Both the position numbers and the translations under genes were made by a program. This document shows positions 8,884 to 17,775 of a DNA stretch of 64,000 nucleotides, one piece after another. Position 1 is the first letter of the stretch. Every line of letters begins with the position of its first letter. The stretch covers positions 1 through 64,000 of the forward strand of contig CAZBKM010000009.1 of NCBI GenBank assembly GCA_964492485.1, read 5' to 3'. Below the pieces are notes generated by a model. It searched no databases. It was not told the origin of the DNA and was given only the letters and a program-made list of their open reading frames with translations. The DNA is from UBA5336 sp964492485. Its GTDB lineage: Bacteria; Pseudomonadota; Alphaproteobacteria; Caulobacterales; Hyphomonadaceae.

Positions 8884-10854
8884 CTATCCGGTGCGTTTCA
8901 GATCCGGGGGAAGGGCTTCCTCCGCCAGCGCCGTACGGGCCTCATCAAGGGGCTGGATCGACTGGCCCTTCGATCCGAAGCGGCGCAGCGCCAGCGTCCG
9001 GTCCTGGGCCTCCCGCTCGCCGACCACGGCGATCACCGGCACCTTCTGCACCGAATGCTCCCGCACCTTGTAGTTGATCGTCTCGTTGCGGGTGTCGAGC
9101 TCGACCCGCAGTCCCGCCTGTCGAAGGGCCAAGGCCGCTTCCTCGGCATAGGGTCGCGCGGCATCCGTGATCGTGGCGACCACGACCTGCGCCGGCGCCA
9201 GCCACAGCGGGAAGGCCCCGGCGCATTCCTCTATCAGGATGCCGATGAATCGCTCCAGCGTGCCCAGAATGGCGCGGTGAAGCATGACCGGACGGACACG
9301 GTTCCCCTCGGCGTCGACATAGTCGGCACCCAGTCGCTCGGGCAGGACGAAGTCGAGCTGAAGGGTCCCGCACTGCCAGGTACGCCCGATGGCATCGGTC
9401 AGGTGGAATTCGAGCTTGGGTCCGTAGAAGGCGCCCTCGCCCGGCTCGATGTCATAGGGCAGACCGGTATCCTTGAGCGCCGTTTCCAGCGCCGTTTCGG
9501 CCCGATCCCAGGTCTCGTCGGTGCCTGCGCGCACCTGCGGCCGCGTGGCCAGCTTCACGCTCACATCGGTGAAGCCGAAATCCTCGTAGACCTGGTTCAG
9601 GAGCGCACAGAAGGCCTCGGTTTCCGCAACGATCTGATCTTCGCGACAGAAAATGTGGGCGTCGTCCTGGGTCATCTGACGAACGCGCATCAGCCCGTGC
9701 AGGGCGCCGTGTGCCTCGTTTCGGTGACAGCAACCGAACTCGGCCAGGCGCAGCGGAAGGTCGCGATAGGATTTCTGACCCTGCTTGAAGACTTCCACAT
9801 GGGCAGGGCAGTTCATCGGCTTGATCGCCATAAGCTGCGCGTCCTCGGGAATCGAGACCTCCTCGCGGGACGGGTCCGGTTCGAAGTCCGGCACCACGAA
9901 CATGTTGTCCCGAAACTTGTCCCAGTGCCCGGAACGCCGCCAGAACGCGCTGTCCATGAGCTGCGGGGTCTTGATCTCCTTGTACCCGGCGGCCGTGACC
10001 TGGCGGCGGATGTACTGCTCGATCTGCTGCCAGACCTGGTATCCCTTTGGATGCCAGAAAACCGATCCCTGGGCCGACGGCGCCAGGTGGAAGAGGTCGA
10101 GTTCCTGGCCCAGCCGGCGGTGGTCGCGCTTCTCCGCCTCCTCGATGCGGTGCAGGTACGCCTTGAGTTCCTTCTCGGAACGCCATGCCGTGCCATAGAT
10201 GCGTTGTAGCATCTCGTTCCGGCTGTCGCCGCGCCAATAGGCGCCTGCCAGCTTCATCAGCTTGAACGCCTTTGGCAGCTTACCGGTCGAAGGCAGGTGC
10301 GGCCCCCGGCACAGATCCTTCCAGTCACCCTGCCGATAGACCGTGATCGGCTCGCCGGGCGGGATGATGTCGTCGATGATCCGCGACTTGTAGATCTCGC
10401 CGATCTCCTTGAAGTGGGCGATGGCCTCGTCCTTCGACCAGACCTCTCGCTGGATCGGGTAGTCCGCGTCCACGATCTCGCGCATCCGCTGTTCGATCCG
10501 CTCGAAGTCCTCCGTGGAGAAGGGGGTTTCGCGGGCGAAATCGTAGTAGAAGCCGTCCTGGATCGTCGGTCCGATGGTCACCTGGGTGTCCGGGAACAGG
10601 TCCTGCACCGCCTGCGCCATCACATGCGCGCAGTCGTGCCGGATGAGCTCCAGCGCGTCCTCGTCGCTGTCGGTGACGATTTCCACAGCCGCGTCACCGG
10701 GCAGTGGGCGCGTCAGGTCGTACAACACGCCGTCTACGCGCGCGGCAATCGCCTTTTTCGCGAGGGACTTCGAGATCGCTTCGGCGACATCGCGCGCGGA
10801 GGCGCCGTCGTCGAACTGCCGTTCGGAACCGTCGGGGAGGGTGACCTTGATCAT
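8884..10854 (-). CDS. thrS: Threonyl-tRNA synthetase
   Basis: 656-residue class II synthetase charging tRNA-Thr. Order of domains: N-terminal TGS domain ('IKVTLPDGSERQFDDGASA'), editing domain ('HDCAHVMAQAVQDLFPD', 'IGPTIQDGFYYDF'), catalytic core ('CRGPHLPSTG', 'GSVFWHPKG', 'KPMNCPAHVEVF', 'CHRNEAHGALHGLMRVRQM') and an anticodon-binding domain ending 'FGSKGQSIQPLDEA'. I start it at the ATG at 10854 (MIKVTLPDG), the family's usual N-terminus; the open frame continues upstream to 11118 but that part is non-homologous and overlaps yidD. No strong ribosome site is seen. Confidence 0.97.
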   Translation of the reverse strand: MIKVTLPDGSERQFDDGASARDVAEAISKSLAKKAIAARVDGVLYDLTRPLPGDAAVEIVTDSDEDALELIRHDCAHVMAQAVQDLFPDTQVTIGPTIQDGFYYDFARETPFSTEDFERIEQRMREIVDADYPIQREVWSKDEAIAHFKEIGEIYKSRIIDDIIPPGEPITVYRQGDWKDLCRGPHLPSTGKLPKAFKLMKLAGAYWRGDSRNEMLQRIYGTAWRSEKELKAYLHRIEEAEKRDHRRLGQELDLFHLAPSAQGSVFWHPKGYQVWQQIEQYIRRQVTAAGYKEIKTPQLMDSAFWRRSGHWDKFRDNMFVVPDFEPDPSREEVSIPEDAQLMAIKPMNCPAHVEVFKQGQKSYRDLPLRLAEFGCCHRNEAHGALHGLMRVRQMTQDDAHIFCREDQIVAETEAFCALLNQVYEDFGFTDVSVKLATRPQVRAGTDETWDRAETALETALKDTGLPYDIEPGEGAFYGPKLEFHLTDAIGRTWQCGTLQLDFVLPERLGADYVDAEGNRVRPVMLHRAILGTLERFIGILIEECAGAFPLWLAPAQVVVATITDAARPYAEEAALALRQAGLRVELDTRNETINYKVREHSVQKVPVIAVVGEREAQDRTLALRRFGSKGQSIQPLDEARTALAEEALPPDLKRTG

Positions 10855-10957
10855 GGTCACCGCACTTAGTCCGTCTTCGCCGCCAGCGGAAGGGGGGAGA
10901 TCAGCCCGTGAACCGGCCCGGGGCCATGCCGGTCCCCCAAGGGAGGATGGGGCGGGA

Positions 10958-11323
10958 TCAGGGATGCGGCGGGCCAGCTTCGGTCTCGGGAAACGGCCGG
11001 GCGTCCCAGCGCCAGTCGCCCAGCCGCCAAGGTGCCCACCACGGCGCCGCGGGCCGTGACGAAGGGACAGGGTCGTGACCGGACGATCCGAAAGGGTGAC
11101 AGCGCAGGATGCGCGCAAGGGTCATCCAGGCGCCGGCCCAGACGCCATGGCGGCTGATGCAGCCTGCCGCATACTCGCTGCAGCTCGGAATGTGACGGCA
11201 CCGGGCACCGAAAGCGGCGAAAACCGGCGACAGCGTCAGCTTGTAGAGGCGCAAGAGCGCCCCCGCGACGGGTGCCATGTCGGTAGGCGTCGATTTCGTG
11301 TAAGGACGCTTGCGTGTCATCAT
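10958..11323 (-). CDS. yidD: Membrane protein insertion efficiency factor YidD
   Basis: About 121 residues. The YidD core is clear: 'LYKLTLSPVFAAFGARCRHIP' followed by 'SCSEYAAGCISRHG' and 'RCHPFGSSGHDPVP'. YidD helps the YidC insertase place proteins in the inner membrane and sits peripherally on it through an amphipathic N-terminus. This copy has a C-terminal extension of about 30 residues rich in Trp, Pro and Arg beyond the usual end. The start is uncertain: ATG at 11323 or 11320, with a TTG at 11332, none with a good ribosome site. The gene lies 100 bases upstream of thrS on the same strand. Confidence 0.9.
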   Translation of the reverse strand: MMTRKRPYTKSTPTDMAPVAGALLRLYKLTLSPVFAAFGARCRHIPSCSEYAAGCISRHGVWAGAWMTLARILRCHPFGSSGHDPVPSSRPAAPWWAPWRLGDWRWDARPFPETEAGPPHP

Positions 11324-11371
11324 CGACGCCAATCTAAGCGTCGGGATGCAGGAGGAGAAGGCAGTCGCGCC

Positions 11372-11917
11372 ATGATTCAGGATCCCGACGCGTCGGAGTC
11401 ACGCGAGGAGATAAGCAACAAGGCCCTGCGCCGGGCGATCTCCCACCTTATGCTGTGGCATCGCATCGGCTCGGTGATTGCGGTCCTGGTGAGCTTCATC
11501 CCCGCCTTCGCGCTGGTCGACGGGCTGGGGCGCATCGAGGCGGTCCGCAACGCAGCCATGGGTGCGGCCAGGGCCCTTCCCTTCGTCGAGACCGCCCGCC
11601 GCGTCGAGGTCGTCCTGTTCCTCGCCGGTGGGCTGGCGCTTCTGGGACTCGCCTCCATCGGCACGGGGATCGCCAGCGACATCGTTCGGGAGCGTATCGT
11701 GACCCGGACCAATGCGCAGCCCAATCCGGTGCGCCTGGCGGAGGGGATGAAACGGTCCCTTACCGCAAGGGCCGGGCGGGTTGCAGCCCAGTACCGCTTC
11801 TTTCCCAAGCATGCCGTTGACGGAAAGCTTCGATCGAACGCCGTCTATGTGGAGATCGGCGTCACGGGTCCGTTCGTGGTCCTGCTGGCGTTCTTCTTCT
11901 GGTACTTCAGGTGGTAG
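11372..11917 (+). CDS. Hypothetical membrane protein
   Basis: 181 residues, not recognised. The ATG at 11372 follows a GGAGGAG site. Three hydrophobic segments are visible: about residues 33-50 (IGSVIAVLVSFIPAFALVDG), 78-100 (VVLFLAGGLALLGLASIGTG) and 160-178 (GPFVVLLAFFFWYF), with a basic cytoplasmic-type loop between the last two. Its last 11 bases overlap the convergent IscU-like gene. It is divergent from yidD with about 48 bases between starts. No function can be assigned. Confidence 0.75.
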   Translation: MIQDPDASESREEISNKALRRAISHLMLWHRIGSVIAVLVSFIPAFALVDGLGRIEAVRNAAMGAARALPFVETARRVEVVLFLAGGLALLGLASIGTGIASDIVRERIVTRTNAQPNPVRLAEGMKRSLTARAGRVAAQYRFFPKHAVDGKLRSNAVYVEIGVTGPFVVLLAFFFWYFRW

Positions 11918-12359
11918 GCGCGGCTTCGTCCTCGCGGATCCGGTCGATGGCGGCCACCGCGGCGTCGAAGGCGAGCAGCGTGGAGGCATGGCGCGGCGGA
12001 TAGTCGGCCACGCCAGCCAGATGGCGCAGCTCTGCAAACCGGCCCCCAGGCGGATCGCCGCCCGCCTTCAGCATGTCCCGCAGGGCGTCCCGCGCAGTAC
12101 GGATCTCGTCCACATGGGCGCCCACCGCATGCTCCGACAGGATCGCCGTCGCGGCCTGGCCCAGGGCGCAGGCTCGAGGCTCCACTGCAATGGCGGCCAC
12201 ATGCTGGCGGTCCCGTGTCAGGGCCAGATCGACCCGCACGGTCGAGCCGCATACCCGCGACACTTTCTCCACGCTGGCATCGGCCTCCGCAAGCCGGCCG
12301 ACATTGGGGATGTCGGCGGCCAACTCCAGGACACGACCATGATACAGTTCCGCACTCAT
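11907..12359 (-). CDS. IscU/NifU-like iron-sulfur cluster scaffold protein
   Basis: 150 residues of the NifU N-terminal (IscU/SufU-like) fold. The cysteines expected for cluster assembly are present: 'VSRVCGSTVRVDL', 'VEPRACALGQAATA'; but the third conserved cysteine near 'AGGDPPGGRFAEL' and the later 'PARHASTLL' position is not a cysteine, so the ligand set is incomplete compared with true IscU. This divergent version is common in Alphaproteobacteria beside folE/yidD. It may act as an accessory scaffold or have lost cluster binding. It overlaps the preceding convergent gene by 11 bases. Confidence 0.8.
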   Translation of the reverse strand: MSAELYHGRVLELAADIPNVGRLAEADASVEKVSRVCGSTVRVDLALTRDRQHVAAIAVEPRACALGQAATAILSEHAVGAHVDEIRTARDALRDMLKAGGDPPGGRFAELRHLAGVADYPPRHASTLLAFDAAVAAIDRIREDEAAPTT

Positions 12360-12380
12360 GGCTGTGAGATCGGCTCCCGC

Positions 12381-12998
12381 TCAGCCAAGGTCAAGCCATG
12401 CGGTCAACTGACCCGACAGACGCGGAATGACCCGCACCATCAACAGAACGGCACCGAACAGGGCCGTTGCGGCGATGCTGAGCACGATCCCGTCGCGCGC
12501 GGTAAGGCCGAGGCCGAACAGAAGGACGGTCAGGCCAGGCAGGACCGGGCCGAACGGGAAAAGGCCGAGCGGGATGCTGACCAAGGCCGCCGCCACGCAG
12601 ATCAGCGCCACAAGCTGCGCGAAGGGCGGGTCGGTGAGAAAGGTAAGCCGCGGAGCCATCAGCCGGTCGACGATGTGAACATACTTTCGCATGGCGTCCA
12701 CACCTGCGGTCAGATGCTTGCGCTCGAATTCAAGGTCGAGGAGTCGTCGCGGCACCCACGGAAACGGCCGGCCGATCACGATCTGCAGCGCGACAATCAG
12801 CGTGATCAGAGCGACCATCCAGTTGGCGCCCGGAATGATCGTCAGCGGACTGATCGCGACAAAGCCGAGCAGCAGCAGGATCGGACCATAGCTGCGCCGC
12901 CCGACAGCGTTCAGAAGGTCGCGCACCGTCACCTTGTCACCATCCGTGCGCTCGGTCAGCGACACGAGCAGGGATTCCAGATTGTAGACCTGTGTCAT
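12381..12998 (-). CDS. exoD: ExoD-family exopolysaccharide synthesis membrane protein
   Basis: 205 residues starting at the ATG at 12998 after a GAGGAAG site; an open frame continues upstream to 13136 without support. The N-terminal part is soluble ('VTVRDLLNAVGRRSYG'), followed by hydrophobic hairpins 'PILLLLGFVAISPLTIIPG', 'MVALITLIVALQIVIG', and two more near the C-terminus. This matches the ExoD family, linked in rhizobia to exopolysaccharide production and alkaline tolerance; molecular function unknown. It lies 21 bases downstream of nothing transcribed with it except possibly the IscU-like gene, which follows it on the same strand. Confidence 0.85.
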   Translation of the reverse strand: MTQVYNLESLLVSLTERTDGDKVTVRDLLNAVGRRSYGPILLLLGFVAISPLTIIPGANWMVALITLIVALQIVIGRPFPWVPRRLLDLEFERKHLTAGVDAMRKYVHIVDRLMAPRLTFLTDPPFAQLVALICVAAALVSIPLGLFPFGPVLPGLTVLLFGLGLTARDGIVLSIAATALFGAVLLMVRVIPRLSGQLTAWLDLG

Positions 12999-13144
12999 GC
13001 GTCTTCCTCGCATGTCCGCCATCGAGCGAAAAGCCACCGGATGCGGGGCCCGGCGTCCCATCGCGCCTTCGCCCTCGGCTGAAGCCGGCGGGTGCGAGCG
13101 CGAGCGAACCGATGACCGGGTCGGCCGAAGGCCCAATCGGGCTT

Positions 13145-13282
13145 GCGCATCTTCACTGACTCCGATTGACTTGAAGATGCGCTAGAGCAAGTTCGGAGCA
13201 AACGGACTCGGTTGCGAACGGATAGTTACGCAAGAAAAAAGATGTAAAGGGACGGTCTGGAGTGAAATGAAAGACCGTCGCT
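13145..13282 (+). repeat. Mosaic intergenic repeat, copy 2 (modules B and C)
   Basis: Module B at 13145-13182 has perfect arms GCGCATCTTCA / TGAAGATGCGC. Module C at 13183-13282 begins TAGAGCAAGTTCGGAGCAAA and ends with hairpin GACGGTCT / AGACCGTC. The C end abuts the cysS stop codon (TAA). The rest of the 284-base gap between exoD and cysS (12999-13144) shows nothing else recognisable. Confidence 0.85.
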
Positions 13283-14686
13283 TTAGACGCGTCGCCAGGT
13301 GGACCCGTTCGGCCCGTCCATGACTTCAATCCCCTCGGCAGCCAGCGCCTCACGGATGCGGTCGGCCTCTTCGAAATCGCGTGCCTTCCGCGCGGCCAGA
13401 CGTGCATCCACCAGGGCATCGATGCGGGCGCGGTCCTCGTCGTCGCGGCCCTGCTCCCACTCGGAGGGCGGCATTTGCAACAGCCCGAGCGCCGTGCCCG
13501 CCGCAAGCAGATCCGCACGGGCCTGCGCCATGGCGGGCAGATCCCCGCGATCTGCGGCCGCATTTGCTTCGCCGGCAAGGCGAGACAGGGCTGCAAGCGC
13601 TTCCGGCGTGTTGAGATCGTCGCCCAGCGCGTCCAGCACGCCGGTGTCCACTGGCACCCCGCCTTCGGCCGTCCAGACGCGGCGCAGTGCGCCGTAGAGC
13701 CGATCCAGGGTCGATTTCGCCTGTTGCAGCAGATCCCCCGTCCAGTCCAGCTGAGCGCGATAGTGCCCCGACAACAGCGCCAGGCGCAGGGTTTCGCCCG
13801 GCCATTGCTCCAGTAGGTCGCGGACGAGCCTGACATTGCCGAGGGACTTGGACATTTTCTCGCCGTCCATGTCCAGAAAGCCATTGTGCATCCAGTAGCG
13901 TGCCAGCGGCACGCCATGGGCGCATTGAGACTGCGCCAGCTCGTTCTCGTGATGCGGAAACTGCAGGTCGACGCCGCCGCCGTGAATGTCGATGGTTTCG
14001 CCCAGATGGGCGGCCGCCATCGCAGAGCATTCGATGTGCCAGCCCGGACGGCCCCGGCCCCAGGGACTGTCCCAGACCGACTCGTCAGGATCTCCCGGTT
14101 TCGCAAACTTCCAGAGGGCAAAATCGGCCGGGTCGCGCTTGCCCTCGTCCACGGCGACACGGGCGCCGGCGGTATTGTCCTCCGGGCGGCGGCGGGACAG
14201 ACGTCCATAGTCGGGCATGCTGGGTACGTGGAAATAGACCCCGGCGGGCGCCACATATGCATGGCCGGTGGCCACCAGTCTTTCGATCAGGTGGATCATC
14301 TCCGCGATATGGCGCGTCGCCCAGGGTTCCACGCTCGGCGTCAGGACGTTGAGAGCGGCAAGGTCTTCCCGGTAGATGCGGGCATAGGTCGCCGCGAGTT
14401 CGGGTGGTGTGACCCCTTCGTCCAGCGCACGGGCAATCAGCTTGTCGTCCACATCGGTGATATTGCGGGCATAGACCACGTGTTCCGCGCCATAGACCTC
14501 ACGCAACAGACGGAACAGCACGTCAAAGACGACGGCGGGGCGTGCATTGCCGATATGGGCAAAATTGTAGACGGTGGGTCCGCACACATAGAGGGTTATC
14601 CGGTCCGGATCGCCCGGTTCGAAAATCCGTTTTGCGCGCGTGAGCGTATCGTAAATCTGGATCGGCAAGAGCGGGGCTTCATTCAT
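13283..14686 (-). CDS. cysS: Cysteinyl-tRNA synthetase
   Basis: 467-residue class I synthetase. Visible: 'YVCGPTVYNFAHIGNARPAV' with a zinc cysteine and the HIGN nucleotide motif, 'GWHIECSAMAAAHLG' with the second zinc ligands and 'DIHGGGVDLQFPHHENELAQ', and the KMSKS loop as 'EKMSKSLGN' near residue 270. The C-terminal helical domain ends 'EVMDGPNGSTWRRV', the usual terminus. Length is normal for the family. The stop codon TAA touches repeat copy 2. No neighbouring gene shares its strand closely enough to imply an operon. Confidence 0.97.
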   Translation of the reverse strand: MNEAPLLPIQIYDTLTRAKRIFEPGDPDRITLYVCGPTVYNFAHIGNARPAVVFDVLFRLLREVYGAEHVVYARNITDVDDKLIARALDEGVTPPELAATYARIYREDLAALNVLTPSVEPWATRHIAEMIHLIERLVATGHAYVAPAGVYFHVPSMPDYGRLSRRRPEDNTAGARVAVDEGKRDPADFALWKFAKPGDPDESVWDSPWGRGRPGWHIECSAMAAAHLGETIDIHGGGVDLQFPHHENELAQSQCAHGVPLARYWMHNGFLDMDGEKMSKSLGNVRLVRDLLEQWPGETLRLALLSGHYRAQLDWTGDLLQQAKSTLDRLYGALRRVWTAEGGVPVDTGVLDALGDDLNTPEALAALSRLAGEANAAADRGDLPAMAQARADLLAAGTALGLLQMPPSEWEQGRDDEDRARIDALVDARLAARKARDFEEADRIREALAAEGIEVMDGPNGSTWRRV

Positions 14687-14889
14687 TGAGTGGGCCGTAC
14701 AGGCGCCGGTCTTACAGGGACTTGCCGCGTGGGAAAAGTTGGAAAGGCGCGGGTTTCCCCTTATGTGTTCAGGTGCGCCCTGAGGGTTTCACACTCCGGG
14801 CGGGCGTTAAGTCCGGGCAATAGGTGGACAGACATGTCACTTTCCTGGCCGCGGCTCGACCCCCGTCCCTCAGTCGAAGGATCAACACC

Positions 14890-15510
14890 ATGGCCATGGA
14901 TGCCATTACCCCCAAGAACATTCCGGCGCGGGGGGACGCGGTGAAACGCCCCTCCCGCGAAGAGGCCGAGGACGCCGTGCGGACCCTCATCGCGTGGGCC
15001 GGCGACGACCCGATGCGCGAAGGGCTGATCGACACGCCGAGCCGCGTGGTCAAGGCCTATGAGGAATGGTTCGAGGGGTACAATGAGGACCCCGTGAAGT
15101 ATCTCTCGCGGACCTTCGACGACGTTCAGGGCTATGACGACATCGTCATGCTCCGTGACATCGAGGTGGAGAGCCATTGCGAGCACCATATCGCGCCCTT
15201 TCTCGGCAAGGCCTATGTGGCCTACATGCCGACCCAGGCCGTGGTCGGGATCTCGAAACTGGCAAGGGTCGTGGAAATCTTTGCCAAGCGCCTCCAGACC
15301 CAGGAAACCATGACCGCGCAGATCTGTGACGCGATCACCGAGAGCCTGGCGCCAATGGGCGTGGCCGTCATGATCGATGCAGTGCACGAATGCATGACGA
15401 CACGGGGCGTGCATCATCGCCACGTGTCGACGGTCACCACGCAGTTCACCGGCGTCTTCAAGACCGACCGTGACCTGCGGGAGCGATTCATGCGGCTGGC
15501 CGGCAAGTAG
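14890..15510 (+). CDS. folE: GTP cyclohydrolase I
   Basis: 206 residues; first enzyme of tetrahydrofolate synthesis, making dihydroneopterin triphosphate from GTP. Zinc ligands are in 'EVESHCEHHIAPF' and 'HECMTTRGVHHRH'; the 'SKLARVVEIFAKRLQTQE' helix and 'QFTGVFKTD' are typical of FolE type I. The ATG at 14890 follows GAAGGA by 6-7 bases; an upstream in-frame ATG at 14824 has no such site. The 200-base gap back to cysS shows no other gene. Confidence 0.96.
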   Translation: MAMDAITPKNIPARGDAVKRPSREEAEDAVRTLIAWAGDDPMREGLIDTPSRVVKAYEEWFEGYNEDPVKYLSRTFDDVQGYDDIVMLRDIEVESHCEHHIAPFLGKAYVAYMPTQAVVGISKLARVVEIFAKRLQTQETMTAQICDAITESLAPMGVAVMIDAVHECMTTRGVHHRHVSTVTTQFTGVFKTDRDLRERFMRLAGK

Positions 15511-15688
15511 GGCCCGGTCAAGTGAATCCTGAACCGCTCGCGTAAAGCAGGATCCACACGACAGCGCTTGATCGTGCGTCTGCCCATCCGAAGGCAAACG
15601 CGGTTGAGCGTCGTGCGCCGGCACCACGCGTAAGACTGGCGCCCGGGCGGTTCCCCGTCCGGGCGTCGTCTTTCGCGACGCGCCGTTC

Positions 15689-17599
15689 TCACCGCCGACC
15701 GAACAGGGTCTCGATGTCGGACAGCTTGAGTTCCACATAGGTCGGCCGGCCGTGGTTGCACTGGCCGGAATGGGGCGTGGCTTCCATCTGGCGCAACAGG
15801 GCGTTCATTTCCTCAACGGTCAGCCGGCGTCCCGCGCGAACCGATCCGCGGCATGCCATGTTTCCCATCACCGTCTCGAAACGCTCCCGCAGGCTGAGCC
15901 CCTCATCGAACTCCGCCAGCTCGTCGGCAAGGTCCCGTACCAGTCCCTGGGCATCCATCGGGCCGAACAGGGCCGGTGTCGCCCGGACGCAAACCGTGCC
16001 AGGGCCGAAGGGTTCCAGTTCCAGACCCAGTTCCAGAAACTCGTCCGCACGCGCCAGAAGCCGTGCCGCCGCCGCTTCGTCCAGGTCCACGATGTCGGGA
16101 ATGAGCAAAGCCTGGCGTCGGACCCCGCCCTCGGCCATCTGCTGCTTCATCCGCTCATAGACGAGGCGTTCATGCGCGGCGTGCTGGTCCACGAGGACGA
16201 TCCCCGAGTCTGTTTGCGCGACGATATAGGTCTCGTGAAGCTGGGCACGGGCGACGCCGAGCGGATAGCTGACCGAACCTCCGTCGGATCCCTCGCCCGC
16301 CTCGGTCCGCACGGAGGGGTCGCTCAAGGTCTCTGGCCGCCAGGCGGAGTTCGCAGGGTCCGACATGCCTGTGGTCGGTATCGACGTTGCCACGCCACTC
16401 ACCCAGCCAGGATCCGGGCGCGTGGGCGCCGGTCGGTCGCCAACCGGTCGCGCCGCCAGGGACGGCTGGACAGGACCGGGCGCCGACCCTACGGGCTCGA
16501 CCTGAACCCGGCCCAGGGCAAAGCCCGCAACCGTGGTGGAGGCACGGTGGCCGGCGGCTGCGAGCGTATGGCGCAGGGCGCCGAGAATGAGGCCGCGCAC
16601 CGTGCCCGCATCACGAAATCGCACCTCGGTCTTGGCCGGATGCACGTTGACGTCCACGCCTTCGGGGTCGAGCTCGACGAACAGGGCGGCCAGTGGGTGA
16701 CGGTCCCGGGCCAGGAAGTCCTGATAGGCCGCGCGCAGGACCCCTGTCAGCATGCGGTCTTTCACGGGCCGGCCGTTCACGAACAGGTACTGATGCTGCG
16801 CACTGCCCCGGTTGAGTGTCGGCAGGCCGGCGAAACCGCTGACCCGCACACCGTCGCGGTCCGCCTCGATGGGCAGCGCGTTTTCGCGGAACTCCCGGCC
16901 CATGATCGCGCCCAGCCGCCGCAGCCGCGCAGCGCCAGGCTCGCTATCGGGCTCTGCGGCATGGCGGAAGACCGTGTTGCCATTGCTCTCCAGCGTGAAG
17001 CCCACATCTGCCCGGGACATGGCGAGGCGCCGCATCGTGTCGGCAATGGCCATGCTTTCGGCCCGCTCCGACTTCATGAAGTTCAGCCGGGCCGGCGTGG
17101 CGTGGAACAGGTCGCGCACCTCGATCCGCGTGCCCGTCGCGCCGCGCCCTGTCCAGGCGGCGGGTTTCGGCCCCTCGATCCGCCCGGCTTCGACGAACAG
17201 CTCGGCCGCATCCTGGTCTGGCGCCCGCGAGGTGAGGGTCATCCGCGACACGCTTGCGATGGAGGGCAGGGCTTCACCCCGGAAGCCCATGGAGCGGATG
17301 TTCAGCAGATCGATCGTGCCGTCTCCGCGAAGCTGGAGCTTCGACGTTGCGTGCCGTTCAAGGGCGAGCAGCATCTCCTCGCCGGTCATGCCGCATCCAT
17401 CGTCGCGTACCGACAGCCGTTTCAGCCCCCCCGCTTCGACGCTGACATCGATTGCGCGGGCACCGGCATCCAGTGCGTTTTCGACCAGTTCCTTGACCGC
17501 GGCCGCCGGGCGTTCGACGACCTCGCCCGCCGCGATCCGATTGATGGCGTCGGGGGGAAGTTTCGCGATGCGGGGGCGCAGCTCGGTCGAATCGGCCAT
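15689..17599 (-). CDS. mutL: DNA mismatch repair protein MutL
   Basis: 636 residues. The N-terminal GHKL ATPase has all motifs: 'ELVENALDAGA', 'VRDDGCGM', 'ERHATSKL' and 'FRGEALPSIASVS', followed by 'FVNGRPVKDRML' and 'DVNVHPAKTEVRF'. After a Pro/Ser-rich linker (about residues 340-440) comes the dimerisation domain, which contains DQHAAHERLVYE, matching the DQHA(x)2E(x)4E endonuclease motif, plus 'MACRGSVRAG' and 'CNHGRP'. It therefore resembles nicking-type MutL (organisms without MutH) rather than the E. coli form. ATG at 17599 matches the family start. Confidence 0.96.
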   Translation of the reverse strand: MADSTELRPRIAKLPPDAINRIAAGEVVERPAAAVKELVENALDAGARAIDVSVEAGGLKRLSVRDDGCGMTGEEMLLALERHATSKLQLRGDGTIDLLNIRSMGFRGEALPSIASVSRMTLTSRAPDQDAAELFVEAGRIEGPKPAAWTGRGATGTRIEVRDLFHATPARLNFMKSERAESMAIADTMRRLAMSRADVGFTLESNGNTVFRHAAEPDSEPGAARLRRLGAIMGREFRENALPIEADRDGVRVSGFAGLPTLNRGSAQHQYLFVNGRPVKDRMLTGVLRAAYQDFLARDRHPLAALFVELDPEGVDVNVHPAKTEVRFRDAGTVRGLILGALRHTLAAAGHRASTTVAGFALGRVQVEPVGSAPGPVQPSLAARPVGDRPAPTRPDPGWVSGVATSIPTTGMSDPANSAWRPETLSDPSVRTEAGEGSDGGSVSYPLGVARAQLHETYIVAQTDSGIVLVDQHAAHERLVYERMKQQMAEGGVRRQALLIPDIVDLDEAAAARLLARADEFLELGLELEPFGPGTVCVRATPALFGPMDAQGLVRDLADELAEFDEGLSLRERFETVMGNMACRGSVRAGRRLTVEEMNALLRQMEATPHSGQCNHGRPTYVELKLSDIETLFGRR

Positions 17600-17643
17600 G
17601 CCCCTACTGTACCACTGCGCAGTTGCTGGCGAGAGGGGAGAGC

Positions 17644-17670
17644 AGCGGCCCGGCACACGGGCGGGCCGCT
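17644..17670. terminator. GC-rich hairpin between mutL start and SDR end
   Basis: Perfect 9-base arms AGCGGCCCG / CGGGCCGCT with a 9-base loop. It lies downstream of the minus-strand SDR gene and upstream of mutL, where it could end SDR transcription. There is no clear T tract on either side, so terminator function is an inference. Confidence 0.4.
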
Positions 17671-17679
17671 CAGAACGTT

Positions 17680-17775
17680 ATCAAGCGAAGTGGGCACCGG
17701 ATCGCGCTAAGAAAATGCCCAAAAACCAGACTATTGCGCGTCCTCACGGACTCTGATGGACTTGAGGACTTGCTA
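17680..17775 (+). repeat. Mosaic intergenic repeat, copy 3 (degenerate A plus B)
   Basis: Module A (17683-17720) keeps the core AGCGAAGTGGGCACCGG and the right end AAGAAAATGC but has lost its left arm. Module B (17736-17773) has diverged arms GTCCTCA / TTGAGGAC, still complementary, suggesting compensatory change. Its CTAG end overlaps the stop codon of the SDR gene. Confidence 0.75.

Noticed and set aside
8551..10209. 552-residue plus-strand ORF opposite thrS
   Set aside because: Shadow of thrS and the O-antigen ligase gene.
10855..11118. Extension of thrS by 88 residues at the N-terminus
   Set aside because: The extra residues are not part of any synthetase and overlap yidD; the family starts at MIKVTLPDG.
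15752..17710. 652-residue plus-strand ORF opposite mutL
   Set aside because: Shadow of mutL in a GC-rich genome; low-complexity Arg/Gln/Gly composition, no domains.
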